NCBI GenBank assembly: GCA_013619035.1
Contig: JABXKX010000641.1
Coordinates: 1-17,280, forward strand
DNA length: 17,280 bases
DNA from: Peptostreptococcaceae bacterium
GTDB taxonomy: Bacteria; Bacillota_A; Clostridia; Peptostreptococcales; Acidaminobacteraceae
Direction: 5' to 3'
Below, piece by piece: positions 1 to 6,342 of the stretch. The notes beneath the pieces were generated by a model. It was not told where the DNA came from. It saw nothing but the letters and a program-made list of their open reading frames with translations, and searched no databases. A program made the translations under genes and the position numbers. Within the stretch, counting starts at the first letter, position 1; every line of letters begins with the position of its first letter.

Positions 1-570
1 CAGATCTAGAAGTCTTTCTTCTTGAATCTTTAAAGTTTTCATATGTGCGTCTGTATCATAATACTGAGAAGTGATATCATCACCATATGAATTTTCTTGA
101 ATAATTGTACCGATCGAATTCATATCACTCATAAATTGCAGAAATTGTTGTTCTGGAATTCTAAGAGTGTAATGAGCAGAACGTGATGAATGTTTATCAT
201 CCATTGCGCGACCTCTTACATTCGACGATTCAACATAACCACCAATACCTTTAACTTTATCTGTTAAACGCTGTATTGCCAATTCATACTCCAATGTCTG
301 AATTTCCATCGAAGCCGATTTGATAATTTTTCTTTCTGATTCAAACACGGTACCCGCTTCTGGTGCACTGGCTTCTTCATTTCGGTCCATATCTTTTGAG
401 TATTCTACTCCACCAACATCGGTAGTTGAATCATTAGTTGTATACTCTTCCGAACTGGCTGCATCATCTGCTGTATTCATATTCCAATTTGCAGAGTTCT
501 CATTGCTGCCACAGCTGATAAGTGAAAATACCAATATAACCGATAACATTAATACTAAAATCTTTTTCAT
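1..570 (-). CDS. DUF4349 domain lipoprotein, C-terminus cut by window edge
   Basis: The reading frame is open from an ATG at 570 down to base 1 with no stop, so only the first 190 residues are visible. The N-terminus is a lipoprotein signal: Lys-Lys, a hydrophobic stretch, then a lipobox Leu17-Ile-Ser-Cys20. An acidic, Ser/Thr/Asn-rich linker follows to about residue 75. The beginning of a DUF4349 domain comes next, with the typical sequence around KSASMEIQT and GGYVESS. The protein should be anchored to the outer face of the membrane. DUF4349 proteins usually carry a coiled coil and a C-terminal transmembrane segment, both of which would lie outside the window. Their function is unknown. A strong GGAGGT site sits 5 bases before the ATG. 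It is divergent from the hemerythrin gene. Confidence 0.85.
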   Translation of the reverse strand, partial: MKKILVLMLSVILVFSLISCGSNENSANWNMNTADDAASSEEYTTNDSTTDVGGVEYSKDMDRNEEASAPEAGTVFESERKIIKSASMEIQTLEYELAIQRLTDKVKGIGGYVESSNVRGRAMDDKHSSRSAHYTLRIPEQQFLQFMSDMNSIGTIIQENSYGDDITSQYYDTDAHMKTLKIQEERLLDL

Positions 571-635
571 AACAACCTCCAATCTTTTCCCTATATATCT
601 TTGACGTGTAGTCCATCTAATAAGTTCCATTTCCA

Positions 636-664
636 TTGATATAGTACCCAATAAATAGTAAAAT
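636..664 (+). promoter_or_regulatory. Putative sigma-A promoter of the hemerythrin gene
   Basis: TTGATA (636-641) and TAAAAT (659-664) are separated by exactly 17 bases. A start about 7 bases later would fall inside the ribosome binding site (GGAGGT, 671-676), giving a leader of only about 13 bases. This is a sequence match only. Confidence 0.5.
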
Positions 665-683
665 ATAGGCGGAGGTAACAATT

Positions 684-1088
684 ATGTTTACATGGAAAGA
701 AGAATATTCAGTTAAAGTCGAAACAATTGATGCACAACACAAACGTTTATTTGAGATGGGACAAACAATGTCTGATCTCGTTACCAATCATGCAGGAGAA
801 GATATCTACGATGAGTTAAATGCAATGTTTGAAGAACTCATTGATTACACCAAGTATCATTTTTCTGAAGAAGAAAAACTGATGGAAAAAGTTAATTATG
901 TCCATCTTGAGGATCACAAAATTCTTCACGAGAAATTTATTGATAAATTGCTCTCATTTGATTTAAAGCAAATGGATGAGGATCAAGGTGCATTTGCATT
1001 AACACTATTAAAAACGGTTGCAACTTGGATTTTCAAACACATTAACGGTGAAGATTTCAGGTACAGAGAAGCGATGAAACAGTTATAA
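684..1088 (+). CDS. Bacteriohemerythrin
   Basis: This 134-residue single-domain protein has the usual length of bacterial hemerythrins, which bind O2 at a non-heme di-iron centre. The expected ligands are visible: His19 (in DAQHKRLF), His59 and Glu63 (in HFSEEE), His78 and His82 (HKILH), His119 and Asp124 (HINGED). There is no signal peptide or attached signalling domain, so it is probably a cytosolic O2 binding, scavenging or sensing protein. In an anaerobe this suggests protection from oxygen; that role is inferred. The start is an ATG behind GGAGGT. It is monocistronic, with its own putative promoter and a hairpin terminator just after the stop. Confidence 0.95.
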   Translation: MFTWKEEYSVKVETIDAQHKRLFEMGQTMSDLVTNHAGEDIYDELNAMFEELIDYTKYHFSEEEKLMEKVNYVHLEDHKILHEKFIDKLLSFDLKQMDEDQGAFALTLLKTVATWIFKHINGEDFRYREAMKQL

Positions 1089-1092
1089 AAAT

Positions 1093-1135
1093 AAAGCTGC
1101 TGACTTGGATCAATCCTTTGTCAGCAGCTTTTTTT
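1093..1135. terminator. Bidirectional intrinsic terminator between convergent genes
   Basis: A 12-bp perfect stem, AAAGCTGCTGAC (1093-1104) with GTCAGCAGCTTT (1120-1131), is followed by T residues to 1135. The loop can form a further GGAT/ATCC helix. On the minus strand the hairpin is followed by TATTTTTAT, so it can also end the convergent gene whose stop codon lies at 1136-1138. Confidence 0.9.
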
Positions 1136-1780
1136 CTATAGTTCATTGATTTCATTAATTTTATCTTGAATCAATACATTTATTTCGATACCATAAAGTT
1201 CTAAAGTTTGATTAATCACAAGAATTTCATTCAAATATCCTGCCACAAGGTCAAATTCACCATTTTCTACAGCATTTTTAATGGATTCATTAATACTACT
1301 TCTATTTTCTCTTAATCCGTCATAATACACTTTATCAGTTTCTCTTAAAGCTTTTTCAGCTTCTCTTTTCGCTTTCATTTCATCAAATTCTGCTCTTAAC
1401 TCTGCTTTAAAAGTTTCTAATAACGCCGTTGCTTCTTCTTTCGTAAGATCTCCAGCTTCTACTTGAACTTTTAATTCATCTGCATAAGCTTTCATAGCTT
1501 CTTTGGCTTCCCCTTTTTCACTCTCAATCATTGGTTTCCAAACCGTTTCAATAAGTATGTCTAACTCTGCTTTTAGAGTTTCTCTTTCACTCTTAAGCAC
1601 TTCTTTTGAATCAAATAATCTAGTCCACTCTACCAATTGATCCGGTGCGTGTTCTGCTACTTGTTCTAACCTGAATTCTTTCCATTCTCTTTCTTCTGGT
1701 TCAACTTCTTCTGCAAATGCAGCCACTGGTAATAATAATGCTGCCATAATTCCTGTTAATAATAAATTTCTTAATTTCAT
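1136..1780 (-). CDS. Secreted, highly helical protein of unknown function
   Basis: I do not recognise this 214-residue protein. Residues 1-23 form a clear Sec signal peptide (basic start, long hydrophobic core, AFA before the likely cut at residue 23). The mature part has no cysteine and is very rich in Glu, Lys, Leu and Ala with few Pro or Gly. That composition predicts long alpha-helices or coiled coil, roughly residues 55-160. The final part (about 165-214) is less charged, with several Asn and Ile. There is no lipobox or cell-wall anchor, so it is probably released or sits in the wall space. AAGGAGG lies 7 bases before the ATG. It looks monocistronic, convergent with the hemerythrin gene and divergent from the methionine sulfoxide reductase gene. 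A periplasmic-type chaperone or stress protein is possible but unsupported. Confidence 0.8.
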   Translation of the reverse strand: MKLRNLLLTGIMAALLLPVAAFAEEVEPEEREWKEFRLEQVAEHAPDQLVEWTRLFDSKEVLKSERETLKAELDILIETVWKPMIESEKGEAKEAMKAYADELKVQVEAGDLTKEEATALLETFKAELRAEFDEMKAKREAEKALRETDKVYYDGLRENRSSINESIKNAVENGEFDLVAGYLNEILVINQTLELYGIEINVLIQDKINEINEL

Positions 1781-1847
1781 GGTATTGCCTCCTTATTGGT
1801 AGTTGTTGTTTACAGTTACATTCTACCTTCGGGATATGTGAGAATCA

Positions 1848-1873
1848 TGAAAAGTATGTGTGAAAAGTATGTG
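1848..1873. repeat. Two adjacent copies of a 13-bp direct repeat
   Basis: TGAAAAGTATGTG occurs at 1848-1860 and again, identically and with no gap, at 1861-1873. It lies in the divergent intergenic region just upstream of the likely -10 element (TATACT, 1882-1887) of the gene starting at 1908. It could be a regulator binding site or a chance slippage duplication. Confidence 0.8.
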
Positions 1874-1907
1874 AGCTATGATATACTTTTTAAAAAAGGG
1901 GGATATT

Positions 1908-2408
1908 ATGAAACAGATTGATAAAATTGCTTTTGAAAAGAAAGATCAAATCTACAAATATATGAATATAAAACTAACAGGCCTGATTGGCAGCGAAGAT
2001 GATTGGTTGGCCAATTTATCTAATGCCTCTGCCCTACTTTGGTTACTCATTGACGAGATTAATTGGGCAGGCTTCTACTTATATAAGAAAGACAAACTCA
2101 TTTTAGGTCCATTTCAAGGCAAACCAGCATGTGTCAATATAGAGATTGGCAAAGGGGTTTGCGGTACTGCTGCAGCAACTAGAACCACTCAGCTTGTAAA
2201 AGATGTTCATGCATTTCCAGGACATATTGCATGTGATGGGGCTTCAAGTTCAGAAATTGTAATCCCAATCATTCATAACGATAAACTCATAGGCGTCCTC
2301 GATATCGATAGTCCAGTACTGAATCGATTCGATGAAGAAGATCAAATCGGACTAGAAAAGTTTGTTGCAACACTTAATAAATATATGAATTGGGAGGATA
2401 TCAATTAG
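1908..2408 (+). CDS. Free methionine-(R)-sulfoxide reductase, GAF-domain family
   Basis: Starting at the ATG at 1908 gives 166 residues, the usual size of the fRMsr (YebR/YtsP/MsrC) family. These cytosolic GAF-fold enzymes reduce free methionine-(R)-sulfoxide using cysteine chemistry and thioredoxin. The three family cysteines are present as Cys75, Cys85 and Cys109. Their spacing of 10 and 24 matches E. coli Cys84, Cys94 and Cys118. Conserved surroundings such as INWAGFYLY, GKGVCGTAA and GVLDIDSP are also seen. An upstream in-frame ATG at 1878 is less likely, because AAGGGGG sits just before 1908 and a probable -10 element covers the earlier start. The role is repair of oxidised methionine, consistent with the nearby hemerythrin gene. 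It appears monocistronic. Confidence 0.92.
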   Translation: MKQIDKIAFEKKDQIYKYMNIKLTGLIGSEDDWLANLSNASALLWLLIDEINWAGFYLYKKDKLILGPFQGKPACVNIEIGKGVCGTAAATRTTQLVKDVHAFPGHIACDGASSSEIVIPIIHNDKLIGVLDIDSPVLNRFDEEDQIGLEKFVATLNKYMNWEDIN

Positions 2409-2419
2409 ATATCCTCTTT
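2394..2419 (+). terminator. Weak hairpin overlapping the fRMsr stop codon
   Basis: A 9-bp perfect stem, GAGGATATC (2394-2402) with GATATCCTC (2408-2416), has a 5-base loop that holds most of the stop codon. Only three T residues follow, so termination may be partial. Confidence 0.5.
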
Positions 2420-2466
2420 AATTACACTATTATTGTGCGGTTTGCTGATTTTTTTAAACAAATTCC

Positions 2467-2495
2467 TTGCAATGTACAATAAACTCTGCTATTAT
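2467..2495 (+). promoter_or_regulatory. Strong sigma-A promoter for the riboswitch transcript
   Basis: TTGCAA (2467-2472) and TATTAT (2490-2495) are spaced by 17 bases, and TGC just before the -10 gives an extended -10 element. Transcription would begin near 2502, about 30 bases before the riboswitch core. Confidence 0.7.
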
Positions 2496-2524
2496 ATAAG
2501 TAATTGAAGAATAAGAAAGTTGAG

Positions 2525-2612
2525 TTTTCAACGAAAAGGCAAACATATTGAAAAATATGGACGCAAAACTATAGGACCTTCCTCTAAGAGATGGCAGCCA
2601 GTCATCGAATGG
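2525..2612 (+). promoter_or_regulatory. Cyclic di-GMP-I (GEMM-I) riboswitch
   Basis: The conserved class I aptamer elements appear in order. AGGCAAAC leads into P2, a CATATT/AATATG stem capped by a GAAA tetraloop (2544-2559). GGACGCAAA follows, then CTATAGG and a short P3 tip (CTCTAAGAG), then ATGGCAGCCAGT and CGAATGG. The layout closely matches clostridial members such as those of Clostridioides difficile: GAAA tetraloop, a CTATAGG receptor strand and the ATGGCAGCCAG 3' strand. The RNA senses the second messenger c-di-GMP. A run of eight T (2616-2623) follows directly, probably part of the expression platform. A TCCTC/GGGGA pairing (2580-2584 with 2611-2615) would compete with P3. The switch direction cannot be told by eye. 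No convincing gene follows. The outer bounds are approximate. Confidence 0.93.
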
Positions 2613-2715
2613 GGATTTTTTTTAGGTCTGAATAGACCTTAAACTATAAAATTGTTATGAAGAGCATTGAACATTGTTCGATCTCTTTATCTAATATCTC
2701 TTTATCATTTCAACC

Positions 2716-2765
2716 AAACTAACAAAGTCAAGAGCTTCTCACTCTTGACTTTGTTAGTTTTTGTT
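2716..2765 (+). terminator. Very strong intrinsic terminator of the riboswitch transcript
   Basis: A 19-bp perfect stem, arms 2716-2734 and 2742-2760, has a 7-base loop and is followed on the plus strand by TTGTTATT, after three T in the arm itself. On the minus strand the tail is GGTTGAAA, so it works mainly for plus transcripts. Confidence 0.85.
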
Positions 2766-2798
2766 ATTGGAAACACCCCTTATATTATTGATATAAGT

Positions 2799-2827
2799 AA
2801 TGCCCTTGATTTCTCAAGGGCATTTTT
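2799..2827. terminator. Hairpin at the end of aspS
   Basis: An 11-bp perfect stem, AATGCCCTTGA (2799-2809) with TCAAGGGCATT (2814-2824), closes on a 4-base loop. On the plus strand six T run from 2823. On the minus strand the tail (ACTTATAT) is poor in T. It ends aspS at best imperfectly and gives a second stop signal for plus-strand transcripts. Confidence 0.75.
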
Positions 2828-4626
2828 TAATCTTCTTTTTCTTCTTTTTTAGGTATTACCAAATCTAAGAATAATTCTTCTAATTGCGCTTCTTCTGCTG
2901 GAGCAGGTGCGTTTGTAAGAAGACACGTTGCTTGTTGAGTCTTAGGGAATGCAATGACGTCTCTAATATTATCAATGTTTAAAAGTTCCATAACCACTCT
3001 ATCAAGACCATATGCAATACCACCGTGTGGTGGTACACCGTATTTAAAGGCATCCAATAAGAAACCAAACTTGTTATTTGCTTCTTCTTCAGTAAAGCCT
3101 AATGCTTTAAACATTCTTGATTGTAATTCAGAATTATGAATTCTAATTGAACCACCACCAATTTCAGAACCATTTAATACTAAGTCATATGCTTTTGCTC
3201 TAGCATTTGCAGGGTCTGATTCAATCATATCCATATCTGCATCAAGAGGTGATGTGAACGGATGATGTTTAGCAACATATCTATCTTCTTCTTCTGAGTA
3301 TTCAAATAATGGGAATTCATTTACCCATAAAATCTTATAGTCACCTTCTGTAATCTGACCTAATTTCTTAGCAATTTCACATCTAAGTGCTCCAAGTGTC
3401 GCAAAAACAACAGATGGTTTGTCAGCGATAAATAAGATCATATCTCCTACTTTGGCTTCCATTCTTTCAGTGATGTTTTTTGCATCTTCTTCTGTTAAGA
3501 ATTTAGCTATAGGCGAATCCAATCCTTCTTCAGTAATTTTCATCCAAGCCATACCTTTTGCACCATATGTCTTAGCAAATTTCTCAAGATTTTTCATACC
3601 CTTTTTACTGAACTCTGCAGCGCCACCATTAATATTGATTGCTCTAACATCGTTTCCAGCTTTTACTGTGTCAGCAAATACTCCGAAACCACAAGTTTCA
3701 ACAATATCATTTAATGCTTTTAGTTCATAACCAAATCTTAAGTCTGGTTTATCTGAACCGAATCTTTCCATTGCTTCTTTATATGGCATTGTCATGAAAG
3801 GTGTTGGTAAATCCACACCAAGCATTTCTTTGAACATTTTTTGCATCAAACGTTCATTGATAGACATAACATCTTTTTCTTCAACAAAACTAAGTTCAAC
3901 ATCCACTTGAGTAAATTCAGGTTGTCTGTCAGCTCTTAAATCTTCGTCTCTAAAGCATTTTACAATTTGATAGTATCTATCAATTCCAGATACCATTAAC
4001 ATCTGTTTGAATAACTGTGGTGACTGTGGTAATGCATAGAATTTATTGGGATTCACTCTACTTGGTACTAAGTAATCTCTAGCACCTTCTGGAGTTGGTT
4101 TGTTTAAAAATGGTGTTTCTACTTCTAAGAATCCTTCTCCGCCGAAGAAGTTTCTAAATACTGAAGCTACCTTTGATCTAAATAATAAGTTGTTGTACAT
4201 TTTTGGTTTTCTTAAATCTAAATATCTGTACTTTAATCTTAATTGCTCACCCGCACCATCATCATCATTAATATGAATTGGTGGTACTTCTGATTCTGAT
4301 AATACCTTGATCGACTCCGCAAATACTTCTACTTTTCCTGTTGGAATATCATTGTTAATGCTTTGTCTTAGTTTTACAGTTCCTTCAACAGCGATAACAT
4401 ACTCGCCTCTTATTGGATCCGCTAAATCGAATGCTTCTTGAGATATCGCTGTATCAAATACGATTTGAGCAATTCCTTCACGGTCTCTTAAATCAACGAA
4501 TAATAAACCACCAAGATTTCTTCTTTTTTGAACCCAGCCCATAAGAACAACTTTTTGATCGATGTGTTCTTCTCTTAATAGACCTGCATAATGGGTTCTC
4601 TTTAAGCCATTTAATAATTCAGCCAT
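2827..4626 (-). CDS. aspS: Aspartate--tRNA ligase, bacterial type
   Basis: This 599-residue cytosolic class II synthetase charges tRNA-Asp and has the normal bacterial length. Domains in order are an OB-fold anticodon-binding domain (about 1-110), the class II catalytic core, the bacterial GAD insertion (about 290-420) and the rest of the core. Visible motifs include YLDLR (135-139), motif 2 beginning FRDEDLRADRQPEF (225-238) and motif 3 GIAYGLDRVV near the C-terminus. The tail is Lys/Glu-rich. Whether it is discriminating, or also charges tRNA-Asn, cannot be decided here. The ATG follows AAGGAGG. It has its own promoter and a T-box leader, so expression should rise when uncharged tRNA-Asp accumulates. 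hisS, its frequent operon partner in Firmicutes, is not adjacent. Confidence 0.98.
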   Translation of the reverse strand: MAELLNGLKRTHYAGLLREEHIDQKVVLMGWVQKRRNLGGLLFVDLRDREGIAQIVFDTAISQEAFDLADPIRGEYVIAVEGTVKLRQSINNDIPTGKVEVFAESIKVLSESEVPPIHINDDDGAGEQLRLKYRYLDLRKPKMYNNLLFRSKVASVFRNFFGGEGFLEVETPFLNKPTPEGARDYLVPSRVNPNKFYALPQSPQLFKQMLMVSGIDRYYQIVKCFRDEDLRADRQPEFTQVDVELSFVEEKDVMSINERLMQKMFKEMLGVDLPTPFMTMPYKEAMERFGSDKPDLRFGYELKALNDIVETCGFGVFADTVKAGNDVRAININGGAAEFSKKGMKNLEKFAKTYGAKGMAWMKITEEGLDSPIAKFLTEEDAKNITERMEAKVGDMILFIADKPSVVFATLGALRCEIAKKLGQITEGDYKILWVNEFPLFEYSEEEDRYVAKHHPFTSPLDADMDMIESDPANARAKAYDLVLNGSEIGGGSIRIHNSELQSRMFKALGFTEEEANNKFGFLLDAFKYGVPPHGGIAYGLDRVVMELLNIDNIRDVIAFPKTQQATCLLTNAPAPAEEAQLEELFLDLVIPKKEEKED

Positions 4627-4659
4627 AATGCCTCCTTAGATAATCAGTGTTCATATAAA

Positions 4660-4860
4660 CAAAAAACTCGTCACTTATATGAAATATCATACAAGGGACG
4701 AGATTACTCCCGCGGTGCCACCCTAATTGGTTAAACCCACTTCATTGTCGGTACATTGTTTCAAGTGTCTTTCAATAAAACTTTCTTCACTGGCTTTCAC
4801 CTAACCCAGCTCGCTTTGGAATATCGTTCATCTACTTTTCTTGAGTACCTTATTAATATA
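4660..4860 (-). promoter_or_regulatory. T-box riboswitch controlling aspS
   Basis: Read on the minus strand, the leader has a Stem I closed by GGTAC and GTACC, with a distal GAGCTGGG...GAAAGCCAG element. The near-invariant T-box AGGGTGGCACCGCGG lies at about 4710-4724. A terminator follows: CTCGTC (4697-4702) pairs with GACGAG (4667-4672) and is followed by six T. The likely specifier is GAC (Asp), at 4767-4769, in the 3' strand of Stem I, in agreement with the downstream gene. T-boxes allow read-through when the cognate tRNA is uncharged. The codon after a one-base overlap in GACAC reads CAC (His). Confidence 0.95.
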
Positions 4861-4865
4861 GAATT

Positions 4866-4894
4866 AGTATAATATAATACCAATCATTTGTAAA
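4866..4894 (-). promoter_or_regulatory. Promoter of the aspS T-box leader
   Basis: On the minus strand TTTACA (4894-4889) and TATACT (4871-4866) are 17 bases apart. The -35 begins just after the hemZ stop codon (4897-4895). aspS therefore has its own transcription start. Confidence 0.7.
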
Positions 4895-6334
4895 CTAAAT
4901 CTCAAAAAATGATGCTTCCTTTTCTATGACGTCATCAATTCTTGAAATATAATCTTCTATCCCTTTAACGTTTGCTATTCTATGGAACAAATCTTCTTTT
5001 GGATAACATTTCTTAGAAACAGCACCAGCACCTAATGCTAAGATACTATGTTTCTCTTCTATGATACGTATATTATATAAAGACTCATACCCTTCTTTGC
5101 AATACCCTATGTTTTCAAAATTACCAACCATATTTTTTTGTCTGTACATATAATACGGCACATAACCATTTGATCTTAATACCGTTTCGGTTGATTTTAA
5201 CATCACTTCAACTAGATCGGCTTGTGTCATTTGATATTTATCTATTGTTTCTTTTAACCGCGAACTCACTTTAACAGCAAGTGTATGAATGGTAATATTT
5301 TCAGGATCTAAAGCTATAATAGTCTCTAAAGTTTTTTCTACATCTTCTAGAGTTTCATCTGGAAGACCTAATATGAGATCCATATTGATGCTATTAAAGC
5401 CAACTGATTTAGCCAAATTGTAGGACTCAATAATATCTTCAGTTTTATGATCTCTACCAATTAACTGAAGGGTTTTATTGTTCATACTTTGAGGATTCAC
5501 ACAGATTCTAGAAACATCATATTTTTTTAGTACGTTTAACTTGTCAAGTGTAATGGTATCTGGTCTACCAGCTTCTACTGTAAATTCTTTTAAAGATGCA
5601 CAGTCAAAGTATTGATCCAGTTTGCCAAGTAAAATCTCAAACTGTTCTTTGGTTAAAATACTTGGTGTGCCTCCACCTATATAAATACAATCTACTAACA
5701 ATTGATTTTTTTCTATTTTTTTATAAGCTTCATCAATCTCTCGAAGTAAACACTCAAAGTACGTTTTTACAAGTTTCCCCTTTTGTCTCATATCATTTGA
5801 TGGAAATGAACAATACAAACATCTAGTTGGACAAAACGGAATACAAATATATAAACTGATTTTCGACGTATCATTTGCATCTAATAAAAATGGTTTTTCA
5901 CGTTTTGCTATTTCTAATAACAACGCTCTTTTATTTTTTGAAATTCGATGTTCATTGTATAAAACCTTATCAATCTCTTCATCCGAAAAATTCTTATTAA
6001 ACATTTCATGAACTAGTTTAACGGGTCTAACACCGACTAATGTACCGTAGTGATTTTCAACTCCCGTAATCTCATGTGATAAATCGTATAGTACTCTTGC
6101 ATTACTTCTTTTAATCAAACGTTTATTAACTTGTTCGTCGGAAACCAATTGAACAGTTTCCTGATATTTTTTGCCTTGATAACTTGCACTGACAACTACC
6201 TTATCAGCAGTCTTATCAATCGTGTTGATTATTGTTTCAGAATCACTCTCTTCAACAAACAAAACTTCTTTAAAGAAAGTTTTAATTAAATGGGCTACAC
6301 CATATTGATTGTCGTGATTTATTTTAACTTTCAT
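4895..6334 (-). CDS. hemZ: Coproporphyrinogen dehydrogenase-like radical SAM protein HemZ
   Basis: This 479-residue protein resembles the HemZ group of oxygen-independent coproporphyrinogen oxidase-like enzymes. An N-terminal region of about 155 residues precedes a radical SAM barrel. The 4Fe-4S cysteines are Cys168, Cys172 and Cys175 (CxxxCxxC, with the family CLYCSFPS), and the SAM-binding GGGTPS motif follows. The C-terminal part resembles the HemN/HemW C-terminal region. By family it would oxidise coproporphyrinogen III under anaerobic conditions, or serve an untested related role. No other heme gene is visible, so heme synthesis is not established. The ATG follows AGGAGT, which overlaps the stop of the upstream hydrolase gene, 8 bases away. 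It is probably the last gene of dtd-MBL-hemZ. Confidence 0.88.
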   Translation of the reverse strand: MKVKINHDNQYGVAHLIKTFFKEVLFVEESDSETIINTIDKTADKVVVSASYQGKKYQETVQLVSDEQVNKRLIKRSNARVLYDLSHEITGVENHYGTLVGVRPVKLVHEMFNKNFSDEEIDKVLYNEHRISKNKRALLLEIAKREKPFLLDANDTSKISLYICIPFCPTRCLYCSFPSNDMRQKGKLVKTYFECLLREIDEAYKKIEKNQLLVDCIYIGGGTPSILTKEQFEILLGKLDQYFDCASLKEFTVEAGRPDTITLDKLNVLKKYDVSRICVNPQSMNNKTLQLIGRDHKTEDIIESYNLAKSVGFNSINMDLILGLPDETLEDVEKTLETIIALDPENITIHTLAVKVSSRLKETIDKYQMTQADLVEVMLKSTETVLRSNGYVPYYMYRQKNMVGNFENIGYCKEGYESLYNIRIIEEKHSILALGAGAVSKKCYPKEDLFHRIANVKGIEDYISRIDDVIEKEASFFEI

Positions 6335-6342
6335 AATTACTC

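Larger units (their letters stand above)
2502..2765 (+). ncRNA. Candidate non-coding RNA headed by the c-di-GMP riboswitch
   Basis: A transcript from the promoter at 2467-2495 would carry the riboswitch and a small hairpin AGGTCT/AGACCT (2624-2640). Next comes a longer imperfect hairpin at 2661-2686 (AGAG, a bulged C, ATTGAAC, loop ATT, GTTCGAT, CTCT). It would end at the strong terminator near 2760. Between 2624 and 2716 there is no reading frame with a ribosome binding site. The only ATG frame (2657) gives 21 residues with no Shine-Dalgarno. This is an inferred transcript, not a known family. Confidence 0.4.

Noticed and set aside
1878..1907. Upstream ATG extending the fRMsr protein by ten residues
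   Set aside because: The ATG at 1908 has a strong AAGGGGG, matches family length, and the earlier ATG overlaps the likely -10 element.
2669..2679. GAAC-ATT-GTTC, resembling a Gram-positive LexA box
   Set aside because: The LexA consensus has four bases between half-sites, here there are three, and the site is downstream of the promoter inside a hairpin.
2657..2722. 21-codon ATG frame after the riboswitch
   Set aside because: There is no Shine-Dalgarno upstream (TAAAATTGTT), it has no recognisable features and its stop falls in the terminator stem.
2667..2852. 61-residue plus-strand frame after the riboswitch
   Set aside because: It starts at TTG with no ribosome binding site, reads straight through the 19-bp terminator and ends inside the aspS 3' end. 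It is not a credible riboswitch target.
5596..5826. Plus-strand open frame inside hemZ
   Set aside because: It is antisense to a well-conserved gene and has no ribosome binding site or protein-like composition. The same applies to the plus-strand frames inside aspS, rel, secD, the carbonic anhydrase-like gene and the scfA-scfB region.
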